In this document: positions 21,903-31,485 of the stretch, piece after piece | Layout: each line of letters starts with the position of its first letter | How positions within the stretch are numbered: position 1 is the stretch's first letter | Source: Gammaproteobacteria bacterium | GTDB lineage: Bacteria > Pseudomonadota > Gammaproteobacteria > Pseudomonadales > Pseudohongiellaceae | Length of the DNA: 64,000 bases | Assembly: GCA_030654835.1 (NCBI GenBank) | Contig: JAURWS010000037.1 | Coordinates: 62,001-126,000, forward strand | Direction of reading: 5' to 3' | Translations under genes and position numbers: made by a program | The notes under the pieces: generated by a model | What the model was told of the DNA's origin: nothing | Seen by the model: the letters and a program-made list of their open reading frames with translations, nothing else | Databases searched by the model: none

Positions 21903-24053
21903 ATGACGATTGATCGTCGCAAATTTTTGTCACTATCGGCGGGCACCAGCGCCACGATTGCCCTTGGCGCCTTGCCCCTGAGCATACGCAAAGCCCTCGC
22001 CGTTCAGGCAGCCGTAGAGACGGGCACCATCAAGGATGTCAAACACATAGTGATATTGATGCAGGAGAACCGCGGTTTCGACCATTACTTCGGCACCATG
22101 AAAGGTGTGCGTGGCTATGGTGATCGCTTTCCGGTACCGCTTGAAAGCGGAAAGCCTGTCTGGTTCCAGTCCAATGGTGAAACCGAAATATCGCCTTTTC
22201 ACATGAACCCGGAAAAATTCAACGCCTACCTGGCTCCCAGCACACCACACAGCTTTTCAGATTCACAGGCCGCATGGAACCAGGGGAAATTCGGCTATTG
22301 GCCGAAGTACAAGAACGACAATTCCATGGGCTATTTTAAACGCAGTGATATCCCGTTCCAGTTTGCACTTGCCGAATCCTTCACCATCTGCGATGCCTAT
22401 TATTGCTCCATTACCTCGGGCACTGATCCTAACCGCATTACCTTCTTCAGCGGCTCCAATTTCGACCCGGAAATGGGTGCCAGGGGCACCAATTGCACGG
22501 ATGCAGATTCGGAGCCAGACAACCTGCGCTGCTGGATCGCGAACCCCGAGCTGGACAAGTGGCCAGATCCCGGTTACACCTACAAAGACAGCGCCTTTCA
22601 CTGGCCTACACTGCCCGACGTGTTGGAAGCGGCAGGCGTGAGTTGGCGGATATACCAGGACCCAAATGATAACTGGACAGGTGCCATGAATGGGGGGCTC
22701 GCATTCGCCAGCTTCCGCGAGGCGAAGCCGGGGACACCCATCTATGAAAATGGCATGTCTCACTGGAGCCTGGATAATCTGGCACGGGATGTCAAAAACG
22801 GAACTCTTCCCGCAGTGTCCTGGGTGCTGCCTCCGAGGGAATTTTCGGAACATCCCGGCGGCCCTTCCAGCCCCCAAAAAGGCAGTAATTTCACCGAGAA
22901 GGTGTTGAACGCCCTGACCAGCAATGAAGAGGTCTGGAGCAAGACTGTATTCTTTCTCACTTTCGATGAGAACGATGGGCTGTTCGATCATCTGCCGCCA
23001 CCTGCCGTACCGTCCTACAACGCCGATGGCACATTGGCAGGAGCCTCCACACTGCCATTGGACGGAGAATACTTCTCGGACCCGGCACGGGCCCATCTGA
23101 AAGAGGAAGACACGATCTCTGGCACCCTGCGCCCCTTCGGGCTAAGCGCTCGCGTTCCGATGTATCTCGTCTCGCCCTGGAGCAAAGGAGGGTGGGTGTC
23201 CTCGGAGGTCTTCGATCACACCTCCCTGGCAATGTTCCTGGAGAAGCGCTTTGATCTCACGGTCCCCAGTATCAGCCCCTGGCACAGAGCCGTCTGTGGC
23301 GATCTCTCTTCTGCATTCGACTTCAGTGGACATGAATCAGCAGACTTGACGCAGCTGCCAGATACCAGTCGTTATGCCCTCACCGATACCCAGCAGATGG
23401 CAATGGCGCGCTATTCCATCCCGATTACTCACGAGCCTTTGTATCAAGAACGAGGCACACGTTTCTCTCGCAAGCTACCCTATGAGTTGCATGTGGACAC
23501 TCTGGTCGAGGGCGATGAGACGGTACGATTGCTGTTCCGCAATACAGGCAGCAAAGGCGTCGTATTCCATGTTTACGACAAATTGCATCTGGAAAGGATT
23601 CCGCGCCGCTACACTGTGGAAGCAGGCAAGACGCTGGCGGATGAATGGAGTATTGCTCCGGATCAGGGGCGCTATGATCTATGGGTTTATGCTCCCAATG
23701 GTTTCGTCAGGGCCATTTCAGACCTCACGGCAACCCCCAAGGTCGGCGCGCAACCGGAATGCCAATTGGAATACGACGAAGTACTGGGAGACGTGACGAT
23801 TGCATTTCACAATACGGGATCGGAAAGCTGCAAATTCCTGATCGAGGACAGTGTCTACCGCAGTGGCGGCCCCTGGGTGATCGAGGTCACACCGGGAGAG
23901 TCGGTGCAGAAACAATGGTCATTGAAGGATAGTGCCCACTGGTATGACCTCTGCGTCAGTTGTGACAAACGCGGTGGATTTCAGCGCCGGTTTGCGGGTC
24001 GGGTTGAAACAGGGAAACACAGTTTGTCCGACCCAATGATGGGCGCGGGCTGA
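21903..24053 (+). CDS. Phosphocholine-specific (non-haemolytic-type) phospholipase C with Tat signal
   Basis: MTIDRRKFLSLSAGTSATIALGALPL Tat signal; HIVILMQENRGFDHYFGTMKGVRGYGDR; TFDENDGLFDHLPPPAVPS; two C-terminal repeat domains. Confidence 0.95.
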   Translation: MTIDRRKFLSLSAGTSATIALGALPLSIRKALAVQAAVETGTIKDVKHIVILMQENRGFDHYFGTMKGVRGYGDRFPVPLESGKPVWFQSNGETEISPFHMNPEKFNAYLAPSTPHSFSDSQAAWNQGKFGYWPKYKNDNSMGYFKRSDIPFQFALAESFTICDAYYCSITSGTDPNRITFFSGSNFDPEMGARGTNCTDADSEPDNLRCWIANPELDKWPDPGYTYKDSAFHWPTLPDVLEAAGVSWRIYQDPNDNWTGAMNGGLAFASFREAKPGTPIYENGMSHWSLDNLARDVKNGTLPAVSWVLPPREFSEHPGGPSSPQKGSNFTEKVLNALTSNEEVWSKTVFFLTFDENDGLFDHLPPPAVPSYNADGTLAGASTLPLDGEYFSDPARAHLKEEDTISGTLRPFGLSARVPMYLVSPWSKGGWVSSEVFDHTSLAMFLEKRFDLTVPSISPWHRAVCGDLSSAFDFSGHESADLTQLPDTSRYALTDTQQMAMARYSIPITHEPLYQERGTRFSRKLPYELHVDTLVEGDETVRLLFRNTGSKGVVFHVYDKLHLERIPRRYTVEAGKTLADEWSIAPDQGRYDLWVYAPNGFVRAISDLTATPKVGAQPECQLEYDEVLGDVTIAFHNTGSESCKFLIEDSVYRSGGPWVIEVTPGESVQKQWSLKDSAHWYDLCVSCDKRGGFQRRFAGRVETGKHSLSDPMMGAG

Positions 24054-24097
24054 CATTGTTCGACAGTCGCGTAATGCCGTACTGACGACCTGCACCA

Positions 24098-25840
24098 CTA
24101 GTTGGAGGCCTGCTCGTTGGCCTTCTCGTCGGCTGCATAGTAGGTCCAGTAGCCGATGAACATTTCATCCCAGCTCTGCAGGCCGAAGGTCACCCGTGCA
24201 TCGGGATCGGGGTTGCCTGGGTTGAACTCCGAGTTGTCGAAGGTGCCATTAACGTGCACCTTGGTGCCCGCTGGCAGGTATTTCGGCTGACTCAGTTGGT
24301 AGGTGGGCTGCCAGGCATAGCTGTAGTTCACTTCGTTCAGCAGTTCTTCCATGGTGCCGTCCGGGTATTCCACAGAGAAGCGCATGTCCCTGCCACGGAA
24401 GTGCATGTGGGCGCGCAGACCGATCACGTTCACCGCCTCGTCAAACACATATTCGCCATGCGTCTTGTGATCAAGCGCATGGGGCGGAATTACGAAGCGA
24501 CCGGACACGGCGCGCGTGAGATTTTCGTGGGCAGGCTTCTCGTCGTAGAAGTACAGACCGAGCAGCGTCTCGTCCACAGTGGCACGACCATTGGTGGTGT
24601 AGTGGAATTGCATGGAGAGCTTGTTGCCTTTTGGAATGAACACGCCAGTATCTTCAGGGAAGGTCATCGCGGCTACCTTGCCAGGTGCATAGCCCTCCAG
24701 GAAGCGGCGTTCGATTGCGCGCTGATCTGCCTCACCGCCGTCGAAGTCCTCATTCGCCGCGGTGACATAAGTCAACAGGTGATGCAGTACGGTGGAGTCG
24801 CCGGGAATGAATTGCACGGCACGCACATACTTGTCTTCAGTGAAGGGTAACTGCGCATCGACGTTGATGTATTCCAGCACGCCGGTAGCCGGGATCTCAT
24901 TGGCAGGCATCTTCACGATGAAATCCGGTTCGCCCAGTTGCCAGGCACGCATGTCGACATGCTCGACCTTGCCGAGAGGATCTTCGGAGGCGATGCCACG
25001 GGGAGAACCCGCATCAATCCAGCTGACCAGCTTCGCCATGTCTTCAGGCGCCAGGTAATTGGCATTGTTGAAGTGCCCCACATTCGGGTCCACCTGCATG
25101 GGGGGCATGCGGCGGGTGAGCAGAGTCTCGCGAATCATCGGTGACCAGCCCTTGAGCATCAGATGACTGTTCATGGCGAATGGGCCGATGCCGCCCGCGC
25201 GATGACACTCCGCACAATTCTCGACGATGATCGGGGCAATCTCAGTGGTGTAATCGGGCACGGCACTTGCCAGTGTTGTGGCGTCGGGGCGATTGAGGTC
25301 GCAGCCGGACGCCTGCAGCACCAAGGTTTCCTGCGCGGAATCCCGGGCGGAATTGCTGAGCGTCGCGTTGATATTTTGATCGAGTGGTCCACGGTAGAGC
25401 ACATTGAAACTATCGGGGCTCAGCAAGACCGCTTCACCCGCTTTCGAGAATCCCAGCGTCTTGGTGACCATCCCGCTGGCATCAATCAGGATGGGGATTT
25501 CAAGGCCTTGCGCCTCGGCGGCGGCGCGAATCTCGGCAACATCGTCGCCCACAGCGTTGATCATCAGGAAGGCAACGTCCTTGCTTTCCCATTCCTTGCG
25601 CAGATTCTGCAACTGCGTGTAGCCATTCTGCGCGTTCGCGCAACTGCTGGCTTGTGACACGACGACCAGAGCTTCTTTGTGACGATAGCGACTGAGCTGG
25701 TGAATGCCGCCGGTGTGATCTATCAAGGCAAAATCACCAGCACGCTCTGGTGCGGCATTACCGGTGGCGCTCAGAGCGGCGGCGAGGATAGAGGCTGATA
25801 ACAGCGTGAATTTTTTCGCGGGGTTTTTCATCAGGTACAC
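24098..25840 (-). CDS. Redoxin-like domain fused to a cytochrome c-type CXXCH segment and a copper type II (PHM-like) monooxygenase C-terminal domain
   Basis: Redoxin region (FALIDHTGGIHQLSRYRHKEALVVVSQASSCANAQ), IIVENCAECHRAGGIGPF, VLHHLLTYV, GLRAHMHFRGRDMRF, SWDEMFIGYWTYY. Confidence 0.8.
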   Translation of the reverse strand: MYLMKNPAKKFTLLSASILAAALSATGNAAPERAGDFALIDHTGGIHQLSRYRHKEALVVVSQASSCANAQNGYTQLQNLRKEWESKDVAFLMINAVGDDVAEIRAAAEAQGLEIPILIDASGMVTKTLGFSKAGEAVLLSPDSFNVLYRGPLDQNINATLSNSARDSAQETLVLQASGCDLNRPDATTLASAVPDYTTEIAPIIVENCAECHRAGGIGPFAMNSHLMLKGWSPMIRETLLTRRMPPMQVDPNVGHFNNANYLAPEDMAKLVSWIDAGSPRGIASEDPLGKVEHVDMRAWQLGEPDFIVKMPANEIPATGVLEYINVDAQLPFTEDKYVRAVQFIPGDSTVLHHLLTYVTAANEDFDGGEADQRAIERRFLEGYAPGKVAAMTFPEDTGVFIPKGNKLSMQFHYTTNGRATVDETLLGLYFYDEKPAHENLTRAVSGRFVIPPHALDHKTHGEYVFDEAVNVIGLRAHMHFRGRDMRFSVEYPDGTMEELLNEVNYSYAWQPTYQLSQPKYLPAGTKVHVNGTFDNSEFNPGNPDPDARVTFGLQSWDEMFIGYWTYYAADEKANEQASN

Positions 25841-25966
25841 CCTCGTTGGATACTTTCGTGACTGACATTGCGATTGGAATGTACTCCCATCGCTGTTTTC
25901 GCGAATTGAGCTACGTCAATTCTTTACGTGCTACGAAAAGTATCCATTCTGGTGTGGTTGTCGCGA

Positions 25967-27691
25967 CTATTGTGGTGGCACGGCCTCCATTACTCGTTTG
26001 CCATTCACCCAGGTCTCCAGCACTGTCGCCTTCCATATTTCACTGGGGGCGGCGGCGAAGATGTCCTGTTCCAGAAGGATGAAATCCGCAGCCTTGCCTT
26101 GCTCCAAGGTGCCCAGCAGTTCCTCTTGGTGGCCGGCATAAGCGGCATCAATGGTGAAACTGGCAAAGGCTTCTTCGGTAGTCATGCGCTCCTCGGGGAA
26201 CCAGCCACCGGCGGGTTCATTCTGATGATCCTGTCGGGTTATCGCCGCGTGCAGCCCGAAGAAGGGGTTGGGGGACTCCACGGGGAAGTCGGAGCCATTG
26301 GCGATCACCGCGCCTGCATCCAGCAGTTTGCGCCAGGCATAGGCGCCCTGAATTCTGATCTCGCCCAGCCTGTCCTGAGCCATGTTCTTGTCGCTGGTGG
26401 CATGGGTGGATTGCATGGCAGGAATCACCCCCAGCTCGGCGAAGCGCAGGATGTCCTGATATTGCAGGACCTGGGCGTGCTCAATGCGATGTCGCAGGGC
26501 ACGGGTATCGGTCTGTGGAATAAGGCGCGCAAAGTTGTCGAGGACGATGCGGTTGGCATCGTCGCCGATGGCGTGGACATTCACCTGAAAGCCTGCGCGC
26601 ATGGCGGTCTCCATGTAGCCACCAAGCTGCTCCGGGGAGAGCAGCAACAAGCCACGATGGCCGGGCATGTCACTGTAGTCCTCGATGAGGGCGGCGCCTC
26701 GGCTGCCGAGCGCCCCATCGGCCGAGATCTTGATGCTGTTGACGGTAAGGGTGGCATCGGCACTGGTGAAATGCCCGGCTGCCAGCAATGTCTCCAGCTC
26801 CGGGTCGCCCGCTGCCAGCATCGCATTGACGCGCACCGGCAATGGACCTTCGGCGAGCAGTTCCTTGTAGGCCTGCAGCGTCCGTGCGGAGATGCCGGCG
26901 TCATGAACGCTGGTCATGCCATAGGTGGCCAGCGCATTGAGTGCCTTGCGCAGGGCCAGCTTCTGATCTTCGATGCTGAGCTCGGGAATATTGGCAGTAA
27001 TCAGATCCATTGCGTTGTCGACAAACACCCCCGTGGGGCGGCCTTCCGCGTCGCGGATAATCTGCCCGCCGTTCGGATCCTGGGTGAGGATGTCGACGCC
27101 GGCAATCTCCATGGCGGCAGTGTTGGCCCAGCCAGCGTGTCCGTCCACGCGGCTGAGCCAGACGGGGGTGTCGCCGAACAGCGTGTCGAGTGACTGAGCG
27201 GCAGGGAAGGCATTGCTGTCCCAGAGGACTTGATTCCAACCGCGGCCTTGAATCCAGTCCAGGCTGCCATTGCGTTGCTGAAACTCCACAATGCGCTGCA
27301 CGGCTTCCTGTTCGGAGGTGGTTCCCGTCAGATCGACCCTGAGCAGGCTCAGCCCATAGCTGAGCACATGGCCGTGGGCGTCGATCAGTCCCGGCAGCAG
27401 TGTTTTGCCTTGTCCGTCGATGACGGTCATGCTGGAGGTGTCAGGCAAGGCTTCCCCGGTGCCATAAACTCTGTCGATCCTGTCGCCAGTGAACTGCAGT
27501 GCGCTGAAGTGCTGCAGTGTTCTTTCCTCAGTCGCAGCTGGGCTGGCGCCGCCCGCAATGGGTTGGCCAAGCGTGTAACCCTGGATATTCGAGATCAAAG
27601 TCGTCTGGGCCAGCGTCTGCATGCCGGGCAGTGACATCAATCCCAGACCGAGCAAGACTGAACGGGAGACGAGCTTTTTTAGTGTGAACAT
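25967..27691 (-). CDS. YtcJ/AepA-like amidohydrolase, exported
   Basis: DGQGKTLLPGLIDAHGHVLSYG; VNVHAIGDDANRIVLDNF; HRIEHAQVL; NGSDFPVESPNPFFGLHAAITRQD. Confidence 0.93.
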   Translation of the reverse strand: MFTLKKLVSRSVLLGLGLMSLPGMQTLAQTTLISNIQGYTLGQPIAGGASPAATEERTLQHFSALQFTGDRIDRVYGTGEALPDTSSMTVIDGQGKTLLPGLIDAHGHVLSYGLSLLRVDLTGTTSEQEAVQRIVEFQQRNGSLDWIQGRGWNQVLWDSNAFPAAQSLDTLFGDTPVWLSRVDGHAGWANTAAMEIAGVDILTQDPNGGQIIRDAEGRPTGVFVDNAMDLITANIPELSIEDQKLALRKALNALATYGMTSVHDAGISARTLQAYKELLAEGPLPVRVNAMLAAGDPELETLLAAGHFTSADATLTVNSIKISADGALGSRGAALIEDYSDMPGHRGLLLLSPEQLGGYMETAMRAGFQVNVHAIGDDANRIVLDNFARLIPQTDTRALRHRIEHAQVLQYQDILRFAELGVIPAMQSTHATSDKNMAQDRLGEIRIQGAYAWRKLLDAGAVIANGSDFPVESPNPFFGLHAAITRQDHQNEPAGGWFPEERMTTEEAFASFTIDAAYAGHQEELLGTLEQGKAADFILLEQDIFAAAPSEIWKATVLETWVNGKRVMEAVPPQ

Positions 27692-27764
27692 GAGGAGTTT
27701 TCCGTGCTATAAATTTGCAAACGTCCGGACCTTCTAAAATCAGGCACCCGCCACTCGTAAACAG

Positions 27765-28829
27765 GTGAATAACAAGATGAACGCCATCAAGAGCAGTCTG
27801 AGCAAAAGCCTCTCCCGTCGCAATGTACTGAAGCTACTCATTACCTCCTTTTTTTCTCCCCGGCTGCTGGCGCAAGGTCAGACGAGCCCCATCCGCATTC
27901 AGAAGCTGCACACCTTCGGCTTGCGTGTCACGGATGTGGCGCGTTCGGTGGCTTTCTATCAGGACCTGTTTGGCATGCCCATCGTGGCACGCCAGGGCGA
28001 TACGGTCTGTCTGCAGATTGGTGCCGGGCCAGCGTTTTTCTCACTGACACCCGTGCGTGCGGGTGAGATGCCAGGTATCAGCCACATAGGAATCAGCGCG
28101 ACCGACTTCAGCGTGGACGGCACGTCTGCCAGTCTGGAGGCACATGGCATCACGCCCTCTGCGCCATTGCAGACGGGACAATCGCCTCTGGCACTCGCGA
28201 AGCGCAGTTGGAGACGCGAGCGGCCCGAGGCCAGCGCGGTGGAGCTTTTCTTTGCCGACTCCGAAGGCTTGGTCTTTCAGTTGTGCAGCCCTGCACATTG
28301 CGGCGGAACCGGCACTCTCGGCGAGCAGTGCGAGGCACCGGAGGCCGCGAATGGCGCTGGCCTGATGGCGCTGGTGGATATCAATCACTTCACCAATTAC
28401 ATGACCCATAGCCCGCGTGCCAATCAGTTCTATCTGGATCTGTTCGGCCTGCAGTACCAATCCTTTCAGGGACCGAATTCACCGACTGTTGGCGTTGGCG
28501 ACGGCAAGCAGTTTCTGATGTTTGTCGGCGGGTCACAGGAAACGGCACCCACGCTACCGGGACGCATCGATCATGTCAGCCTGAGCGTCACCGATTTTGA
28601 TGTGGATGCCATTCTTGCCAAACTCACGGGCTATGGACTGACTGCGCGTGCGGATGCATCGGCCACTCCACCGTTGTCGCATTGGGTCAGCATGCGCATG
28701 CCGAATCGTGGTGGTGCGGAAGGGGGGACGCCCGAGCTCTATTTCTCTGATCCGGATGGACTGCATATTCAGCTGCAACATGTCGACTACTGCGGAGGTG
28801 GCGGGTATCTCGGAGATCAGTGTGCGTGA
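27765..28829 (+). CDS. Double VOC (glyoxalase/bleomycin-resistance fold) protein with Tat-like signal
   Basis: SRRNVLKLLITSFFSPRLLAQG signal; two VOC units (FGLRVTDVARSVAFYQDLFGMPIV; DHVSLSVTDFDVDAILAKL...ELYFSDPDGLHIQL). Confidence 0.88.
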   Translation: MNNKMNAIKSSLSKSLSRRNVLKLLITSFFSPRLLAQGQTSPIRIQKLHTFGLRVTDVARSVAFYQDLFGMPIVARQGDTVCLQIGAGPAFFSLTPVRAGEMPGISHIGISATDFSVDGTSASLEAHGITPSAPLQTGQSPLALAKRSWRRERPEASAVELFFADSEGLVFQLCSPAHCGGTGTLGEQCEAPEAANGAGLMALVDINHFTNYMTHSPRANQFYLDLFGLQYQSFQGPNSPTVGVGDGKQFLMFVGGSQETAPTLPGRIDHVSLSVTDFDVDAILAKLTGYGLTARADASATPPLSHWVSMRMPNRGGAEGGTPELYFSDPDGLHIQLQHVDYCGGGGYLGDQCA

Positions 28830-28943
28830 GCAACTGATAAGCCGTTAAGGTGGACTCATGCGCAGAGGCCGTTTATTCTTGCGGCTTCTTCGTGCTGAAT
28901 TGGGGGCTATTCAGCGATCATCCACCCATGGAATTAGAACAAG

Positions 28944-31406
28944 GTGAGTCGTTTGAATTACCGCATGGCAGTACCCTCAGTATTAAGTTGTATCATTCTC
29001 GGCAATCTTTCCTACGCTCAGACTCCTGGAAATTCATCCGCAGCTTCCTCTGCCAATGCCACAGCACCGGACGCTGGTGTGGAGGTCAACCTGGGCAGGG
29101 GGCCAGCCATCCCGTTGCAACGCTTCGATCACGCAGAAGTTGATATCGACGTCGACGGCATTATTGACGAGGCAGCTTGGGGGCGGGTCGCCCCCATAAA
29201 CCAGATGCGGGTGATCGACCCCGAGACTCTCGATGGTGTGCCTTATGCCACCGATGCACGGATTTTCTACACCGAACGCGGGATGTATATCTCCTTCGAC
29301 ATGGAGCAACCTGCCGACACCATCGTGCAGCGCATCAGCACCCGCGACAATATCGCGCTGAATCGTGACAAGGTCTCCATCACGCTGGATACCTCGGGTG
29401 AGGGCTTGTTCGCCTATTGGATGTCACTGGGCCTGGGAGACAACCAGGCCGATGGCACGGTGTTGCCAGAACGCCAATACAGCACGCAGTGGGATGGTGC
29501 CTGGTATGGCGCCACGCAGGAAACGGCACGGGGCTGGTCCGCAGAATTTTTCATCCCCTGGGGGCAGATGGCGATGCCGCGCGAGGATGGTGTACGTCGC
29601 ATTGGCATCTATACCGAGCGCAAGGTTGCCCACCTGAATCAGACCTGGGCGTGGCCCGCGATTACAGAATCCGACTCGATCTTCATGAGTAATCTGCCCT
29701 TGCTGCAACTGGAGGGTGTCGACGTTCGTCAGCAATGGAGCATTTTCCCTTACGCCTCGTCGACTTTCGACGAGATCGACAGTGATGTCGACTACAAGGC
29801 CGGTTTCGACGTGTTCTGGCGTCCCTCGAGCAATTTCCAGCTGACAGGAGCCGCCAATCCGGACTTCGGTTCGACCGAGTCCGATAACGTCGTGGTCAAC
29901 CTCACTGCCAACGAAACCTTTTTCCCGGAAAAACGGTTGTTCTTCCAGGAAGGTCAGGAGGTGTTCAACACCACGCCGCGCTCCACCGGCGCCAATGGCA
30001 AGCGCCTCTCCGTAGTCAATACCCGCCGCATTGGCGCAAGGCCGCGGGCTCCCGATCTGCCTCCGGGTGTCAGCCTGCCGATTCGCGAACGTATCCGCCC
30101 GGCCGATCTGCTGGGGGCCGTGAAGGCCACAGGGCAGGTTGGTGCAGTGCGTTATGGCGTGATGACGGCGATCGAGGACGAAAGCGAGTTTGCCGTGGGC
30201 AATGCACGTTACTCTCAGGACGGCCGCGACTTTGCCACGTTCCGCATGATCTATGAGGACAATCAGGGTGCCGCCTATCGGGGGCTGGGTTACATCGGCT
30301 CGCTGGTCCAGCACCCGGATTCGGACGCCGAGGTGCACGCGGTGGACTTCCACTACCTGACTCAGGGTGGACGCTGGAATGTCGACGGACAGCTCCTCAA
30401 CACCGATTCCGGTGATGTCGGCTCGGGTGGCGGTGCGTTCGCGGATATCGTCTATACGCCGCGACCTGGCTTGCGTCACACGGTGCAGCTGACCTATCTG
30501 GACGAGACCTTCAACGTCAACGACTTCGGTTTCCAGGAGCGTGCCGATTCGCGCGAGATCTGGTATCGCTTCGAGTGGGTAAAGTCTGACTTGAAGCGGG
30601 TGCGCAACTTCCGCTTCAACCCCTTCATGCGCTACGAGGAAAACGCCGCCGGGGATCGCACCAATAACGCCTTCCCGGTGCTGGCGGCGACCGTCACCTT
30701 GAACAACTTGGACCGTATCAACCTGGGGCTGCAACACTTTCCCAAGCGCTACGATGACCAGAACAGTTTCGGCAACGGCACCTTTGCCACCAGCGAGCGG
30801 GTCAACTCCAGCTTCAGTTACCAGACCAATACCGCGCTGCCGGTGAGCTACACGTTTGGATTCGGGACTTCCGGTGAATTTACAGGAGGGGACAGCCAGC
30901 AGGCCAACGCAGGTATTACGTGGCGTCCGCGCGACAACATCGCCTTCGGCACCGACGTGACCTACGACGACCGCAACGGCTGGCTGCTGCACCAGGAGCG
31001 TCAGAACTTCACGACCTTCGATGCAGACCAGTGGCGTCTGGACATGACTTTTGATTACTTCCTGTCTTCGCGTCAGCAGTTGAGCATGGCGCTGCAGTGG
31101 GTGGGCATCGAGGCAGTCGAGGACGAGTTCTATAACCTGCCGAGGCACTTGCCAACCAAGAACCGCGATCTGGTGAAAGTGGCAAAACCTGCCGGGCCGA
31201 CTGACAGCTTCGGCTTGTCACAGCTGAACTTTCAATTGCGTTACCGCTGGCAGATAGCGCCGTTGTCTGACCTCTTCATCGTGTATACGAAAGGAGACAA
31301 CCGTCGCAGTGCCTTGATGCAGTTCGACGAGATGTTCGAGAATTCGTGGGACAACCCGCTGGGCAGCCAGCTGGTCGTGAAGTTGCGTTACAGGCTGGGC
31401 TCTTGA
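28944..31406 (+). CDS. DUF5916-type protein: N-terminal CBM9-like domain plus predicted outer-membrane beta-barrel
   Basis: VDIDVDGIIDEAAWGRVAPI...YTERGMYISFDMEQP, NPDFGSTESDNVVVNLTANETFFPEKRLFFQEGQEVFN; GTG start. Confidence 0.87.
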   Translation: MSRLNYRMAVPSVLSCIILGNLSYAQTPGNSSAASSANATAPDAGVEVNLGRGPAIPLQRFDHAEVDIDVDGIIDEAAWGRVAPINQMRVIDPETLDGVPYATDARIFYTERGMYISFDMEQPADTIVQRISTRDNIALNRDKVSITLDTSGEGLFAYWMSLGLGDNQADGTVLPERQYSTQWDGAWYGATQETARGWSAEFFIPWGQMAMPREDGVRRIGIYTERKVAHLNQTWAWPAITESDSIFMSNLPLLQLEGVDVRQQWSIFPYASSTFDEIDSDVDYKAGFDVFWRPSSNFQLTGAANPDFGSTESDNVVVNLTANETFFPEKRLFFQEGQEVFNTTPRSTGANGKRLSVVNTRRIGARPRAPDLPPGVSLPIRERIRPADLLGAVKATGQVGAVRYGVMTAIEDESEFAVGNARYSQDGRDFATFRMIYEDNQGAAYRGLGYIGSLVQHPDSDAEVHAVDFHYLTQGGRWNVDGQLLNTDSGDVGSGGGAFADIVYTPRPGLRHTVQLTYLDETFNVNDFGFQERADSREIWYRFEWVKSDLKRVRNFRFNPFMRYEENAAGDRTNNAFPVLAATVTLNNLDRINLGLQHFPKRYDDQNSFGNGTFATSERVNSSFSYQTNTALPVSYTFGFGTSGEFTGGDSQQANAGITWRPRDNIAFGTDVTYDDRNGWLLHQERQNFTTFDADQWRLDMTFDYFLSSRQQLSMALQWVGIEAVEDEFYNLPRHLPTKNRDLVKVAKPAGPTDSFGLSQLNFQLRYRWQIAPLSDLFIVYTKGDNRRSALMQFDEMFENSWDNPLGSQLVVKLRYRLGS

Positions 31407-31443
31407 GTTTAAGGGTGTGAGTTTCGCGATGTAACCTTCGAGC

Positions 31444-31473
31444 AAAAAAAGCCCTCAAGTGAGGGCTTTTTTT
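31444..31473. terminator. Bidirectional rho-independent terminator
   Basis: AAAAAAAGCCCTCA-AG-TGAGGGCTTTTTTT perfect hairpin with A/T tracts on both sides, between convergent genes. Confidence 0.95.
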
Positions 31474-31485
31474 CGTCGGCAAGGC

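Noticed and set aside
25928-27193. 421-aa plus-strand ORF opposite the amidohydrolase
   Set aside because: Antisense to clear amidohydrolase motifs; composition-driven open frame.
29424-31148. 574-aa antisense ORF opposite the DUF5916 gene
   Set aside because: High-GC shadow frame; the sense frame has coherent domain structure and signals, and the antisense translation lacks recognisable motifs.
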